From positions 2,108,001-2,172,000 of the forward strand of contig JAGTJL010000001.1 of assembly GCA_020746875.1 (NCBI GenBank): DNA of 64,000 nucleotides. Reading direction: 5' to 3'. Below, piece after piece: positions 47,224 to 58,563 of the stretch. A program made the position numbers and the translations under genes. The notes below the pieces were generated by a model that saw only the letters and a list, made by a program, of their open reading frames with translations, had not been told where the DNA came from and did no database searches. How positions within the stretch are numbered: position 1 is the first letter of the stretch; every line of letters begins with the position of its first letter. Source of the stretch: Rhexocercosporidium sp. MPI-PUGE-AT-0058. Lineage: Eukaryota; Ascomycota; Leotiomycetes; Helotiales.

Positions 47224-48808
47224 ATGGCTACCAAGAGCAACAAAGCAGCTTGGGTATCGTCGAAGGGATCACCTCCTGTCGTTGGCCAGGCCGAGATACC
47301 AAGTCCCGGGGCGGGGGAGATTGTTATTGAGGTATTCTCAGTTCTCTCTCGTTTATTGTGAAATGCAATTTTTTGAGCAGCAGCTGATCTGCTGGTATCG
47401 GAAATGTAGAACAAAGCAGTCCCTCTCCATCCGGGTGACTGGAAGGTGTTGAAGGGGATTATACCGATAGAACTGAAGTATCCGACTGTTATTGGAAGTG
47501 AGTATCCCTTCCAACCTCCTACCTCAGTCTGGGTCTGGTCTCGTAGCCTGCTACTAATAAATATGCCAACAAGCTAGACTACGCAGCAGGAATTATCCAC
47601 TCAGTCGGCCCAGAGGTGACGCGCTTCAAGCCCGGTGATCGCGTTTTGAGCGTCACTTGCTTTTCTCTCATGAACGATCATCGCTATGGAGCGTACCAGC
47701 GTTTCGTGCTGAGTAATGAGGGAATGACTTCTCATGTTCGTGACACCTTCTTCTCTACACACACCCCCGTTCTCTCTCTCTCGGTCTCTTGAACCACCTA
47801 CCGGCAATTTTGGCATGCATACTCCGTTGTATAAACCAGTATCTGTTGATTCTCTGTACTCACCCTGTTCTAGATACCAGAAACGCTCCCCTTCCCGGGA
47901 GCAACAAGCGCTTCGCAGATTTATGCTTCAATGTCAGCTATGGTTCTACATGTTGGACTTGATCGTCCTGCTAAGACGCCGAGTCCAGCGAATAAAAACC
48001 AGAAGGTCTTGATCTGGGGTGGAGGGTCGAGTTTCGGATTCTTCGCCGTGCAGATCGCTGTCCAGGTAGGGTGATATCTCCTTATGCTTCACCATAATTA
48101 TACGGTCATTTTAAGCTACCAGCTTGATTATTCTATGTTATTTTATGAGGCTGTTTAATTTCTCCTTCTGGCACTCGAGTTAAACTATCGATATTCCACG
48201 TTCTTCCCACGAAATTCCAAGGAAATCAGGGAGAGTTTTTATGGAGGGTTATCGAGATACAGAACATAAGCAGATTTTGTGAGCAAGAACAAATAAGGCT
48301 AAGATGACATGAACAGGCCGGCTATACAGTCCATACAACGGCCTCCGCGACTTCAAAACCAACCCTCCTCTCCCTCGGCGCATCCACCGTACACGCCTAC
48401 AATTCCCTAACAATCTTCCAAGATCTTCTTGCCCTCGGTCCCTATAAAGCCATCTTCTCCGCTCAAGACACCGCCGCCGACCAAGTCATCATCGCCAAGC
48501 TTCTCGCAGCCCAAGGTGGTGGTTCATTCATTTCGACGATGGGACCACGACCGACTTCAATTCCACTACCGGATAATGTAAGAGTGGAGTTTGTGCAGTA
48601 CATGGATGACTATTTCAAGGAAGAGAACGAGGAGTTCAAGAGGTGGGTGTTTGGAGACTATATTGAGAGGGGCCTTGAGAATCAGACGTTGAAGCTTGGT
48701 GAGGTGCAAGATATCGGTGGGCTGGGAAGTGTGGGTGAGGGATTGGATATGTTAGAGAGGGGCGTGGTGAGAGGGAAGAAATTGGTGTTCAGACCGCATC
48801 TGGAATGA
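47224..48808 (+). CDS. Zinc-independent medium-chain reductase (enoyl reductase/quinone oxidoreductase type)
   Basis: A 345-residue NAD(P)H-dependent reductase of the MDR superfamily. Exons: 47224-47331, 47410-47497, 47578-47735, 47874-48065 and 48317-48808, all in phase. The GroES-like N-terminus has AVPLHPGDWKVLKGI and the usual PTVIG...YAAGIIHSVGPEV...FKPGDRV. The Rossmann fold follows at KVLIWGGGSSFGFFAVQIA. The catalytic zinc ligands of alcohol dehydrogenases are absent. At the exon 2-3 junction the usual GxDYAG reads GNYAAG, one residue shorter, which may reflect a shifted splice site. Fungal relatives include stand-alone trans-enoyl reductases of polyketide clusters such as LovC. No polyketide synthase is in the window, so a detoxifying or orphan role is equally likely. 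The sequence around introns 1 and 3 is C/T-rich. Confidence 0.85.
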
Positions 48809-49458
48809 AGCGTTGATTCACCTGCGGGCTGAACTTGGACTTGAAAGATTACACAGTTTCAGACTGATATTCTTTAGGAGTAAATAGGAACTGGAGCTTG
48901 ATTTACGTTGTATTGATGTGCTATCTGCATCCTTTGTTTACTTTGACACAAAGTCTCGCTTATTTCGAGGTCACTTAATCACAGCCCGGATAGCAGAAAT
49001 AACAGCTCTAACACTTCAAAAAACCTGGTACTCGATCCACATGGTTAAAAAGAGCAATTACAAGCTATCAATAACACAGCATTTGTCTGTAGTTGTTAGC
49101 AGAGCGTCTCGAGCCACGACAGCAAAGTGAGAAGTATTGCGAAATCTCCACAAAAAGGCGTTGCTTGGGGACATCTCAAGAAATAGCAATTTAATGGACA
49201 GCAGATGCAAGAAGTCACTTCACGTCATGTAACGTCATTCATGGGATTTTTTTAATAGCAGACTTGGTCCAGGTCTTATTGGCATGGCCCGGAAAACCTC
49301 ACTTCAACCATCCATCAATCCTTCCATCCCCTAATCTATACATTCGCCCATCCATCCAAACACCATACCCACTCAAACATCCGGATGGTGAGCAGCATTG
49401 TGGTGCGGATCAGGACCTTCTTTGCCTCGACGTAGGCCTTAGTGCAGCCAGGGACAGG
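48809..49458. other. Convergent intergenic region
   Basis: About 650 bases between converging gene ends; no ORF with support. The part near 49300-49360 is C/A-rich without a clear unit. Confidence 0.5.
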
Positions 49459-49713
49459 TCAGCGCCACTTCTTTCCTCCCCGATGCTTCGTGAACTCGTG
49501 GTCGTCCAGATCGATCTTGTGGACGTAGGACTTGCCACAACCAGGCTCGGGGCAGGTGGGGAGGGTAGGGAGGGTGGCAGGGGCCTGTATAATGCTCTGA
49601 GTTAGCTATGTGTCCATAGGATAAATTTATACAAGGAGTAACGAAGAGGGACGTACGGTAGCTGGACCGGCTGGTGCCATGTTGGCAGAAACTTGGTTGT
49701 TGGTGTTGTTCAT
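49459..49713 (-). CDS. Small single C2H2 zinc-finger protein (60 residues)
   Basis: A very small gene in two exons, 49713-49657 and 49584-49459, with GTACGT and ACAG splice ends and matching phase. Exon 1 encodes MNNTNNQVSANMAPAGPAT. Exon 2 encodes a Pro/Thr-rich lead and one finger, CPEPGCGKSYVHKIDLDDH, then EFTKH, spacing C-x4-C-x12-H-x4-H. It ends in a basic tail, RGGKKWR. A further intron is likely in the 5' leader (GTGAGT near 49800). Short single-finger proteins of this kind occur in filamentous fungi but have no known role that I can cite. The basic tail would suit nucleic-acid binding. Confidence 0.65.
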
Positions 49714-50232
49714 CTTGATTTGATTTGGGCAACTTGTTACAGATGATTGTTAGCAAGATGTCTTTGTGCAAGTCTATGCCAGATGGTGTAGTTGACTCAC
49801 GGCGAAGTTGGTTGTTTGATGAGTTGTGGTGATGTTGAGGATATGAGAAGGAAGAGGTTCGGGTAATGAAATTTTTCTTATGTATCTTTTGTTGATATTC
49901 GAGATGTCTAAAGATACACCGGTCTGTCATTCACTTGATTTCACACAAATTATATGTTCCTACTGCTCAAAATGCGAGACAAATTACAGTACCCTCAATG
50001 CAGCAATTATTCCATCTCAAAGCTTAACAATGAGCTCCCCATTGAGGTGTTCAGAATCCATGGTACCAGAAAGAATTGTTTGGGGCATTAGACCTTTGGA
50101 TGCATATTTCAAACATTGAATTTTGTTTGTATACACGTTTGAAAGATTTGATCTATACTTTGAGTCTCGTGGAGCAACATGACCTTTATACCCAAAGCTG
50201 CTCCTACCTCGTCTTACATTGCAACACTACCC
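49714..50232. other. Intergenic stretch with the leader of the small zinc-finger gene
   Basis: Contains the probable 5' leader intron of the minus-strand gene and the 3' end of the DUF3433 gene. No other feature. Confidence 0.5.
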
Positions 50233-52759
50233 TTAATTATTAACATACTCCTCAAAGTCAACACCCTCGCGCCGGATGCCATCAACGCCTGTAAATGTGC
50301 CGATCTGGTACTTGGACCCCCAACCCCTGACAAGATTGTCCCTAGTCTCTGTGTCCATATCTCCCAATTCACGAAAGCGCTCTATCATGTGGCTTCCGGC
50401 CAACAATTTCATTTTACCACCCAACGTGGCAGGAACTTTTACCTCACCTCCAAATCGGCCAATTCTAACCAAGACCACAAGCAGCGTAAGCAACATGAAT
50501 CCCAGAATGAAAACACATATCCATACACAAATAACAAAAGTTTGGTACGTCATCCCAGAGTTGAATGGAACATTGGCCAGTGAAACTGTCAATGGGTCGC
50601 AAAGAACTGTCGATAGGTCAATGACGAACTGAAATATCGCAAGCCGCCGGAGGGCTCGGAACATTCCCGGCAGAGGATTGGGCGATGGTGTCAAGAGGAC
50701 TGTGGAAGAAGCAGACGCTCCCTTCCTAAGGTTATAGTAAGGCTCGTGTTTATGGATAGCTAAGAATGTCAATTACCGCTCACACATACTGAGGCAAACT
50801 TACCTGCACGTGCGTAGTCCCAGAAAAGCCGAATGAGAACACCAAATGTGGTGAAGAGGAAACGAACACCAACGCTTTGGCTTTGCATAAATGTGAAGAT
50901 GATGTTCTCCGAGGTAGAGAAACGGTACCAAAGAACGATGGCAGTGAGTGCAGCCAGAGCACATGTGAAAAACAACACTTGGGCTGCTCGTTTCATTTTC
51001 CGGGCCTGATTTCCTGCGGATGAAGTACTGACTGACAGCCCGCCGTTGAGATTGATGTAAGTATATCCTTCTGGCTCGCCCTGGTCTTTGGGATCAACCA
51101 GCATTCCATATGCCGTTCTCTGATTCTGTTCGTAGTGTCCCATCTTGTAACTATGAGCTTGGAGGAAAGTCTCAAGCGCTTTCTCGCGGGTGGCAGGTGG
51201 TACGTTTCGGAAAATATCGATGAGTCGAGGATGGTGGAAGAGGGTCGCAACAGCCGCCAAGCTGTGAGGATTTGCGTATACGCCTGTCGATCTTCTGCGC
51301 GCAAAGATCGTGACGAAGAGTAGGAATATTGCTAGTAAAGCGAGGACTGCTTGCAGAACCCTAGCGGCAGGAGGGTATACACTTAACGTTGGAACGCAGA
51401 ACTGGCCATTGGTTTCTGCATTACAAGTACCTTGCAGAGATATGAAGACCGTTTCCGAAGCTAGTGGAGCTAAGAGCAAGGAGGCAAGGTTCATCGTCGA
51501 AGTGAGAAGGATGATCCAGTGGCCTCGGAAAAGGGATTTGAATGGGGATGCAAGCAGAAAGTCGCCAGGATAATCCAAACATAGGGAAAAGCGGGCAGAA
51601 GCTCCTTCGTCACTAGCTAACCGTACAAATGGTTCCATTTCTTTGGCTGCAGTATCAACGATGCCCCATGGAATGCTGAACAGAACCGCAATTATTGTTG
51701 GCAAAAATGCTCCTACAATGTAATCCCGCTTGGAAAAGTAGTAAACGACATCCTCTGTGTTTCCAGAGACAGATGCATCCGTGGGAAGAAGTACAATTGT
51801 ACTTCCTGAGATAACGACAGTGGTTCCAGCCTTCGCTGGTGTCGAAACCCTTGTAGGATTATTTCCAGAGCTGAAAGATGCGGGTATTGTAGTATGAGGT
51901 GGTGAGACCGGAGCCAACGGTGTTACCACGACAGTGATAGGAGGTACGTAATTCCCAATTGAATCCAAAGTAGCGGGGACAATAGAAGTGGTTGGTTCCA
52001 CGGGAGGTCCTCCAACAGATAAACTTGGCTGTATCCCAGGAACTACTCCCGGAGTTGGCTGCAAAACTGGCGCAGTCTCTGGAGCGTTAGGTGTAGGCAC
52101 TGCAATCGGGATGGGGGTTGGAGTTGGACTTGATTTTCTCCCAATCGTTCTGGTTCCTATCAGAAGATAGTTCGTCGCAGGTACGGCCGAGGTTGTGAAG
52201 GCAGATGTGATGGTCTCGCACGTTGATATCGATTCTGATTCAAAACAAGTCGTTATTACCTCCGGCGGCGGTGGTGCTGGCGGCGTGATAAGAGATGAGA
52301 TTACAACAATTGTTTCCTCCACTCCAGAAATGCTACATTATTTAGTAAAGAAAAGAATTCTTCGGGCGGACTACTCCTACGTTTGCACTGTAGTTACTTC
52401 AACGATCGGGGGTAAAGTGTTTTCGGCACCATCTTGTCTTCCCAGCAGGGGAAAATATCTTCCAACAATTGGGGATGTGTCACTGTTCAATGTTGCAACG
52501 ACACCTCGGTTCCGAGAACTTGGGAGCCGTCTACAAGCGACCTCGACCAGGGCGATCAAAATGATACTTGCGGCAAGGAGAGCTGATAGTACTGGAGTTC
52601 GGAGAGAGAATGGCTTGAAAAATTTCTGGCGGGATCGTAACCTTTGATTGACCTCTACACCGCATTAACGCCCAAAAAACGGCTCCAGTGCGGTAAACAC
52701 TTACCATCGTATTGGTAAACAGAACCTTGAGGCTGCTTGTTAACGTTTCTGGTCGACAT
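50233..52759 (-). CDS. DUF3433 multi-spanning membrane protein
   Basis: A 794-residue membrane protein of a fungal family without known function. Exons: 52759-52705, 52654-52381, 52332-50804 and 50759-50233; all introns are 44-50 bp with GT...AG ends. Exon 2 begins the family-typical PFSLRTPVLSALLAASIIL. A long Pro/Thr/Ser-rich segment (about residues 130-300), containing PTPTPIPIAVPTP, probably faces outside. The DUF3433 unit appears as DYIVGAFLPTIIAVLFSIPW, then FSLCLDYPGDFLLASPFKSL, RGHWIILLTSTMNLASLLLA and further helices. A second, partial unit near the end contains HKHEPYYNLRKGASA and two hydrophobic segments. About eight to nine helices are predicted by eye. The gene is intact. Confidence 0.85.
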
Positions 52760-54806
52760 CGTAAATGCGGACGAAGTTTAAAGGATTGAGAAAATGGAAG
52801 GGCAAGAGGGAGTTCATATTGTGTGCTATTGCTACACAGACGTCCTTCGCCGTCTCTTAGCGGCCGCAATGTAGACTCTTGGTATTGACAGCTACGAAAG
52901 ATGAGGGAATCGATTGGGTGTTGTCAGCTCAACCCAGTAGGCTGGTTTTAGTTGGAATGTGGCTGGAGCTGAAAAGTTAAAAACCTCTACCGAGCGACAC
53001 GACTCAACTGAGACACAAAGATTGTGCATTTGAAGAAATCGTCGGATGGTGTTCCAACAGTTGGAAGATAAGATTTTATGGTTGGTCAGAGATCCTCTTC
53101 GAATAGTTTTAAGTGGTGATACTGTAAAGAATCACAAGTTGAAGCTCGTAACTTCGTATGAATGTTTTGGGGCTCATAAGCTCCACCCGTCAGCCAGCCA
53201 AGCAATTAAGCTTATTTAAATCCATGCATGATATCGGACGTGCCAAGAATCTTTTCTACTTTCAGTGGAATTGTCTTAGCTCCCTGCCGCCAAGCTGGTC
53301 TGGAAATACATAGACTCACAAATCAAGGCTGAGGCTGGATACTAGCAAATCGTCATCCTTGGTGCCGAATTTTGGATCGAAGTAGGGTCATCCTTAAGGT
53401 CAGGTGGCCAACCCATGTTGGAATCGCAATAACCAAATGCAGGGTTCTTCGTACTTTTCTGCCCAGTAATTTTTGTTCTCGGAAAAAGATCTCTCTCGTA
53501 AGTCATTTCGCTACCACAGTCGTGTCATATGTACTCGTCCACTCTCGCTCGATGCAGCTCAACCATACATTTTACAGATTTCAATTTCCCTAACGATCAA
53601 AGAACAGATCAGCAAGTTGCTGAGTTGATAGTATGAATGAAAAAAATTCACGTGTGCTGCTGACTTCAATGCACTGCCCCAATAGATTGGTTAATTTCCA
53701 TCCGAGTTTTACAGTCCCCCCCTTGCCCCAACTTTATACGGCGGAAACCTTTTTCCTATCACTTAGACGCAAAAGGGGCAGATTTCAAGCAGCCTCATAA
53801 TCAGGCAAGGAACGTACGGAAATCGATTTAACATGTTGACAGAGCAACCGTGAGGGGAAGTAACTTTGCCACCGTAAAATCAGCTGAGAAAAAAGTCTCC
53901 ACCATATAACGTTGGATAATACAACTTGGAAAAACGTCAATTTTGACATGATTGGAAGCTTATAAGCCTTCTGGCTACTTCTAGACAGCAATTTCTATGT
54001 CAATTTGCAGTGTTAACTGCGTGTAAGCCGAACATCCTTCTGTAACATGATCACGTAGGTAAAGTCGCAATTTGACACGAAGTCTGTATACCTTCACAGC
54101 TGTACGAATTAAGATATGAGGAGGGCTGTCTTTCAGGACAGATACAAATATGGCTATGGCGGTGGTTACATGATTTTGAAGGTTGATCTAGGGGCAAATT
54201 CTCAAGTGTTCTGACAGATTTGGCTGTGCTGGCAGTGTCCTAAGCGAGAGGATGAATTGCCAGTCAACATTAGGGTTATCTTCAACTCATAGAGGTAATG
54301 GCATCAAAACGTGAAACATGAAAACCCGCGACTCTCTAGGAATGTCAAATCTTCACCCCGACTTCCGTACCATATGTACATCCATTGCCTGGAGAGAACG
54401 TATATACACCGGTATACATTTCAGCCCCATCAATATCAGACAAATCAAGCCTCGTCATGACGGGAGGATCGATCCCAAACCTTGCTCGGGAACCTCCTGT
54501 AGGGGCCTTTCGTTCATCAGCACTAGATTTTCCTATGAGCAGTGATCGGGTCCGGATCATTACGGTTAAGCTCGCCAAGCGAGACTCGGTTCTCATCATC
54601 CAGTGGTATGCAGCTGCCGCGATACGATGAAGGATCCAATAAAGCTCTTAAGGGTCGATTATGTGAGGAGTTATCTAGTCACCTGGATTAAATATAGCGG
54701 TAGACATCAGAGATAGAATTAATTGTTGCATCACCTCTCTACTTTAGTCACTATTCACCTTCGGGGCGGTTTAGGCTTACAATTTTGTACAAAAAGGAAG
54801 AAAGTC
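52760..54806. other. Long intergenic region
   Basis: Two kilobases with no supported gene. A pair of antiparallel ORFs at 54318-54630 is mildly protein-like on both strands but has no motif or start context, so it is not called. Confidence 0.5.
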
Positions 54807-55662
54807 ATGATCGAAGCTGCTCTCCAAGACATCACCAGTCAAGATTTGACTACGCATAACATAATCTTCCAAATAATCACCACATCCTTTCTTGTCGTGA
54901 CTGCTCTGCAGGTATTCGGGCTCATTCCCTCCATTACCGCAATCCCCTCCGCCCGTGCAGTAGACTCATACCCATCAGACCTCGGAGATGGTATCCTGGA
55001 GGAACACAAGGAAACATCCGACCTCATCAAGGTGGCTTCAATACCGGAATCTGGAAGTTCACCATGTATGGCTACCCCGACAGCTACAGTGCAGACATCA
55101 ACTGTAAGTCTGCAGCAAGCCACAATCCACCGCAAGGCTCCAACACCATCGCCAACCTGGGGTGTGTACATCTCGGAAAGGCACGGGGTAAATACGCAGG
55201 AGGTGATGGCTCGTAAATCAATCCACTCACGGCAGCGGCAAATCCTAGTAGCACGCCAATTCCCAATTCCCAAATGCGGAATCTTCTTTTCTCCGTACCT
55301 CAATAAGCTCTTGATCTTCGAGGATTACTGCCCTAGCTGCTCCGGTAGTACCCCTCATTTCGATGTTTGGATTGGTGGGGGTCCGAATACGGGGAAGTTG
55401 GGGAGTGTGTGCCAGTGTGAGTTTACTCTGACTCCACCGAGTAGTAAGGCGTAAGTAATCTCCCCTCTTGTTTGGCTGTGCCAATTGCTGATGAAAAAAA
55501 TACAGATGCGCGTTCTGGCACTTCAGCGGAAATACGATATCCGACCTGGATAGAAACGCGAACAAGGGGAATCTGTGGAGTAACGGGAAGTGTAACTCTG
55601 GTATCTTAAATAGATACTGGCAGTACTCGAGCACATTAAGCACACATTGTAGACCATCTTGA
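54807..55662 (+). pseudogene. Expansin-like (double-psi barrel) secreted protein, apparently broken
   Basis: A remnant or misread gene for a secreted Cys-containing protein. An N-terminal hydrophobic stretch near 54865-54940 (FQIITTSFLVVTALQVFGLI) would be the signal region. The middle is best read in another frame, where FNTGIWKFTMYGYPDSYSAD and YAGGDGS then TAA, then NPLTAAANPSS, appear. The first frame then resumes with CGIFFSPYLNKLLIFEDYC and HFDVWIGGGPNTG. A normal intron (55451-55505) leads to the last exon, CAFWHFSGNTISD to 55662. A 41-bp intron at 54991-55031 could explain the first shift, but the TAA and the second shift near 55260 remain. The motif order recalls fungal secreted proteins with expansin/RlpA-type barrels. 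Assignment is tentative. Confidence 0.45.
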
Positions 55663-56117
55663 GCTTGAGGCTCAAGATACGGTAACGATAACTTCTTCGC
55701 TTCCTCCTCATCGAGGATATTTTCGATTTATTTCATGAAGTCGACTACCATGTCCTGCTACTGCCACAAAGTTGAGCAAGAACGTCCGTATTGGAGCCTG
55801 TAAATCTCTGAATGCTAAAACGTCATCACCATCGAGTGCCCCGTGTTGTCCTAAATTTCCGATTTTTCTTGTGGGTACTTTCTGTCTCCAGCCACCTTCC
55901 ACACCCTTGATCGCATCAAAGCAAGTATGTAAGAGGTTGTCGGATGAGATCGACTATCATTGATTTCTTACCAGAAGAGCTCAAGTGTAATATACCAAAA
56001 TTCAATAAAATGCCCCCCTATGACTCCAGGTAATTTTGATTATCTAGCAGCTATGCCTTTCAGAGTCTCTTATAATGTATGCTGCCGCCTTCATATCTGG
56101 CATTCGGAGAATCCAAT
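55663..56117. other. Convergent intergenic region
   Basis: Contains two converging 3' ends. Nothing else is supported. Confidence 0.5.
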
Positions 56118-58061
56118 TTATAGGTATGTGGTCTTGACAGAAATGATGTCTCTGCCTTTGGTTACATAGAAATCACAAGAGCCAGCACTTTGATTGAATG
56201 TCTCTTGAAAGTTTCCCATGAATTGACCCAAGTCAATAACAGTCGAACCGGGATCCAGAACTTCGGATTCTTCAAGCCAGGAGAGCTTCAATTGACATCC
56301 CATATCAGGATCCGGAGCGGTAGAAGCTAGAAGTGAAGCTATGCTTTCTTGCCAAGCTGAGTAGGAAATGGTGAGGTGAATCCGGGGCGTGCTGACTCTG
56401 ACGAGGTTTGTGTTGGGGCACAGCTCGAACGACATCGTCTGACCTCTTGTCAACATGAGATATGGCGCCTGAGCTCCAACTAGAGGTTTGATGGTCGCCG
56501 TTGATGAGACCACGCTCTCTTTGTCTCCACCCTCGTAGCCAGAATCAATACGTTGAACAGGTTCCAACGACGGCTCTCGTACTTCGGACCAAATCGCGGA
56601 AACAAACGCAATGCTCTCGTCCGAGTGCGGATATCGTTGATTCCCAACCAGTATCTCGCGCCTCAGTCTCTCGTCTAGAAGGTCACGAAATTTAAGTAGC
56701 ACGGAATCCATACTTGTTGCCTGCTCCCCTCCTAGCTTTTTCAAGTCCTCGGGTAAAAACCACTTCTCGTAGAATTTTCCATGGGTGCTGGGAACGATGT
56801 ATTTCCCATGCAACTCCAGGAACAAATTACAAAGGAAACAGGCTTTCTTGTTGGAGCATATGATTCTTGGTGGGAGTACAAGGCTTTGGAGTTCGTAGTG
56901 GACTAGGAGTTGAATTTCTGCGTGGACGACGAATCTGGTTGAGGTGATGGCAGTGCACACTTGAGAATGCTGTACCCGTCTTTTGTTCAGAAGCACCGTC
57001 AATTGGGAATTCGCCTTTTCCATCTCGTCAGCCTCGAAGAGTTCTGTCATGATCTTCGCCATCGTAGTCTCGGCATCCTGGGTCCTGGGTACAGTCATTA
57101 TTGGGAGCTTGATCACTGAGATCTGGATCTGAGAGAAGATGGAGTATCGAGCAGCAGCTTGGAATAGAAATCTCGCTGCCGTGCAATAACGACCAAGTTT
57201 GCCGATGGTTTTGCAAATAGACTTTCTAGATGAGGGTTCCATGTTGCTGATGTCGAGTATGCTTGAAAAAAAGCTTGAGGAAGATAGTTCTGATGAAGTT
57301 GTAACCAGCTGAGATACAATGTCCTGTCCCTGTTGAGAAATGACTTGACTCTTTGCTAGACCTTCTAGTCGGTTAAACAGCCTGTCCAGCTTTTCAATAT
57401 GATCGCGAATAGCTTTTGTCGCTGCCGGACCTACTTGGGCTCGTGATTTGGCATGGACATTAGTGAAAGTATTTGCTAGTAGCGGGATAGTCTTCGGTCT
57501 TGCCGACTTTTCTTTTTTGAAGTTACACTTCATAACTGCATGCTTCGATCTCAAGCGACACAATATACGATTGTGATTTAGAGCAATGATTTCTTGAAGT
57601 AGGTCTGCCTGCGCACTCTGGCTTGCAACTCCTTGAGGCTCGGATCAGTACAAGCATACGAAAGCCAAACAACGTGTTTGCAGTGAGTGATTACCTTCGT
57701 CACAGATTTTCTGCAACACCTGTGCGATTTTCTCGAAACCAATTCGCACATACTCCAGTCCTCCATTATTCACAGCAAGAGCGATGGTCATCCCTTGCCC
57801 GCTGTTCTCCTCCTCGATAGCCAAAGCTAGAACCTTTCCTGGGTCGTCGGTTGCACTCGCGATAAATGCCAATGTCTCCGTGAGTTCTTTCTCCCGTGAC
57901 AAGCTCAGGATCCGACTCTTGGTGAAACAGCTGCTTTCTTGACTTCCCTGAAACAACGGCTTCTCAAATGGTTGTGCCGGCGTATCGTTGAGTATTTCGA
58001 GCAAGACGATCTTTGCTTGCAACTCCTGCAGTCTATCTTTACCCCAGTCACCGAGACTCAT
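56118..58061 (-). CDS. OTT_1508-like deaminase-fold protein
   Basis: A 626-residue protein with a predicted zinc-dependent cytidine-deaminase-like domain. Exons: 58061-57695 and 57631-56118; the 63-bp intron has GTAATC and CAAG ends and keeps phase. The N-terminal 300 residues are helical. The zinc site is visible: VVHAEIQLLVHYE (H359, E361), then CSNKKACFLCNLFLELHG (C387, C390 with C381 nearby). H-A-E plus P/A-C-x2-C is the signature of the deaminase superfamily, and the layout matches the fungal OTT_1508-like group. Members are predicted nucleic-acid or nucleotide deaminases; activity is unproven. The C-terminal 150 residues look like a separate beta-rich domain (TRGQTMSFELCPNTNLVRV). No immunity or toxin partner gene is next to it. 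The Met at 58061 was taken because the upstream frame has no ATG. Confidence 0.78.
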
Positions 58062-58563
58062 ATTGATGCGATGCTTCAAGTATCGTCAACAGGGAGCAGA
58101 GTCGTAACTTCAGTCATGATGAGAGGGCGAGCAAAGTATCTCGAGGCTTTTATCAAAGTATTCAAACCTTGGATCCGTTTGTACGGTAAGCTGTATTTTC
58201 CCATTTACTTGCAAGGCTCTCGAGGTCGGAACGTCGGGTTTCATATCTGCACGAGGCCAAAAGCAACAAATCAGTATGCACGTTAACGTGGAACAACGAA
58301 GGGGCCAATGAATGCCAGCCTTGCATCAGGCTCGTGTAACACGAACCTGCAAACGAATGGACTGAGCTCAGAAAGCACCAATGTAAAGCAAAAAGGTTCA
58401 CTTGGCGTTTAGATGTATCGTTTTCATTCTCTTTGTCCAGTTTCCCCAAACTCCAGGAAGTGCCCCTCCCACCACCCATCGAAAGATGCATTCCGCAATT
58501 TTGATATCCGTGCAACATACATATCGAATCATTCAATCATGCAAGCCATCAAGCCAAAACCAA
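58062..58563. other. Intergenic stretch between two same-strand genes
   Basis: Half a kilobase holding the upstream region of the deaminase gene and the 3' end of the rhodopsin-like gene. No other feature. Confidence 0.5.

Noticed and set aside
47224..48808. Polyketide biosynthetic cluster around the enoyl-reductase-like gene
   Set aside because: No synthase, tailoring enzyme set or cluster regulator lies nearby; neighbours are a secreted protein and a tiny zinc-finger gene.
54318..54630. Antiparallel ORFs with mildly protein-like translations
   Set aside because: Both strands look equally good, there is no splice logic or recognised motif, and the frame is short.
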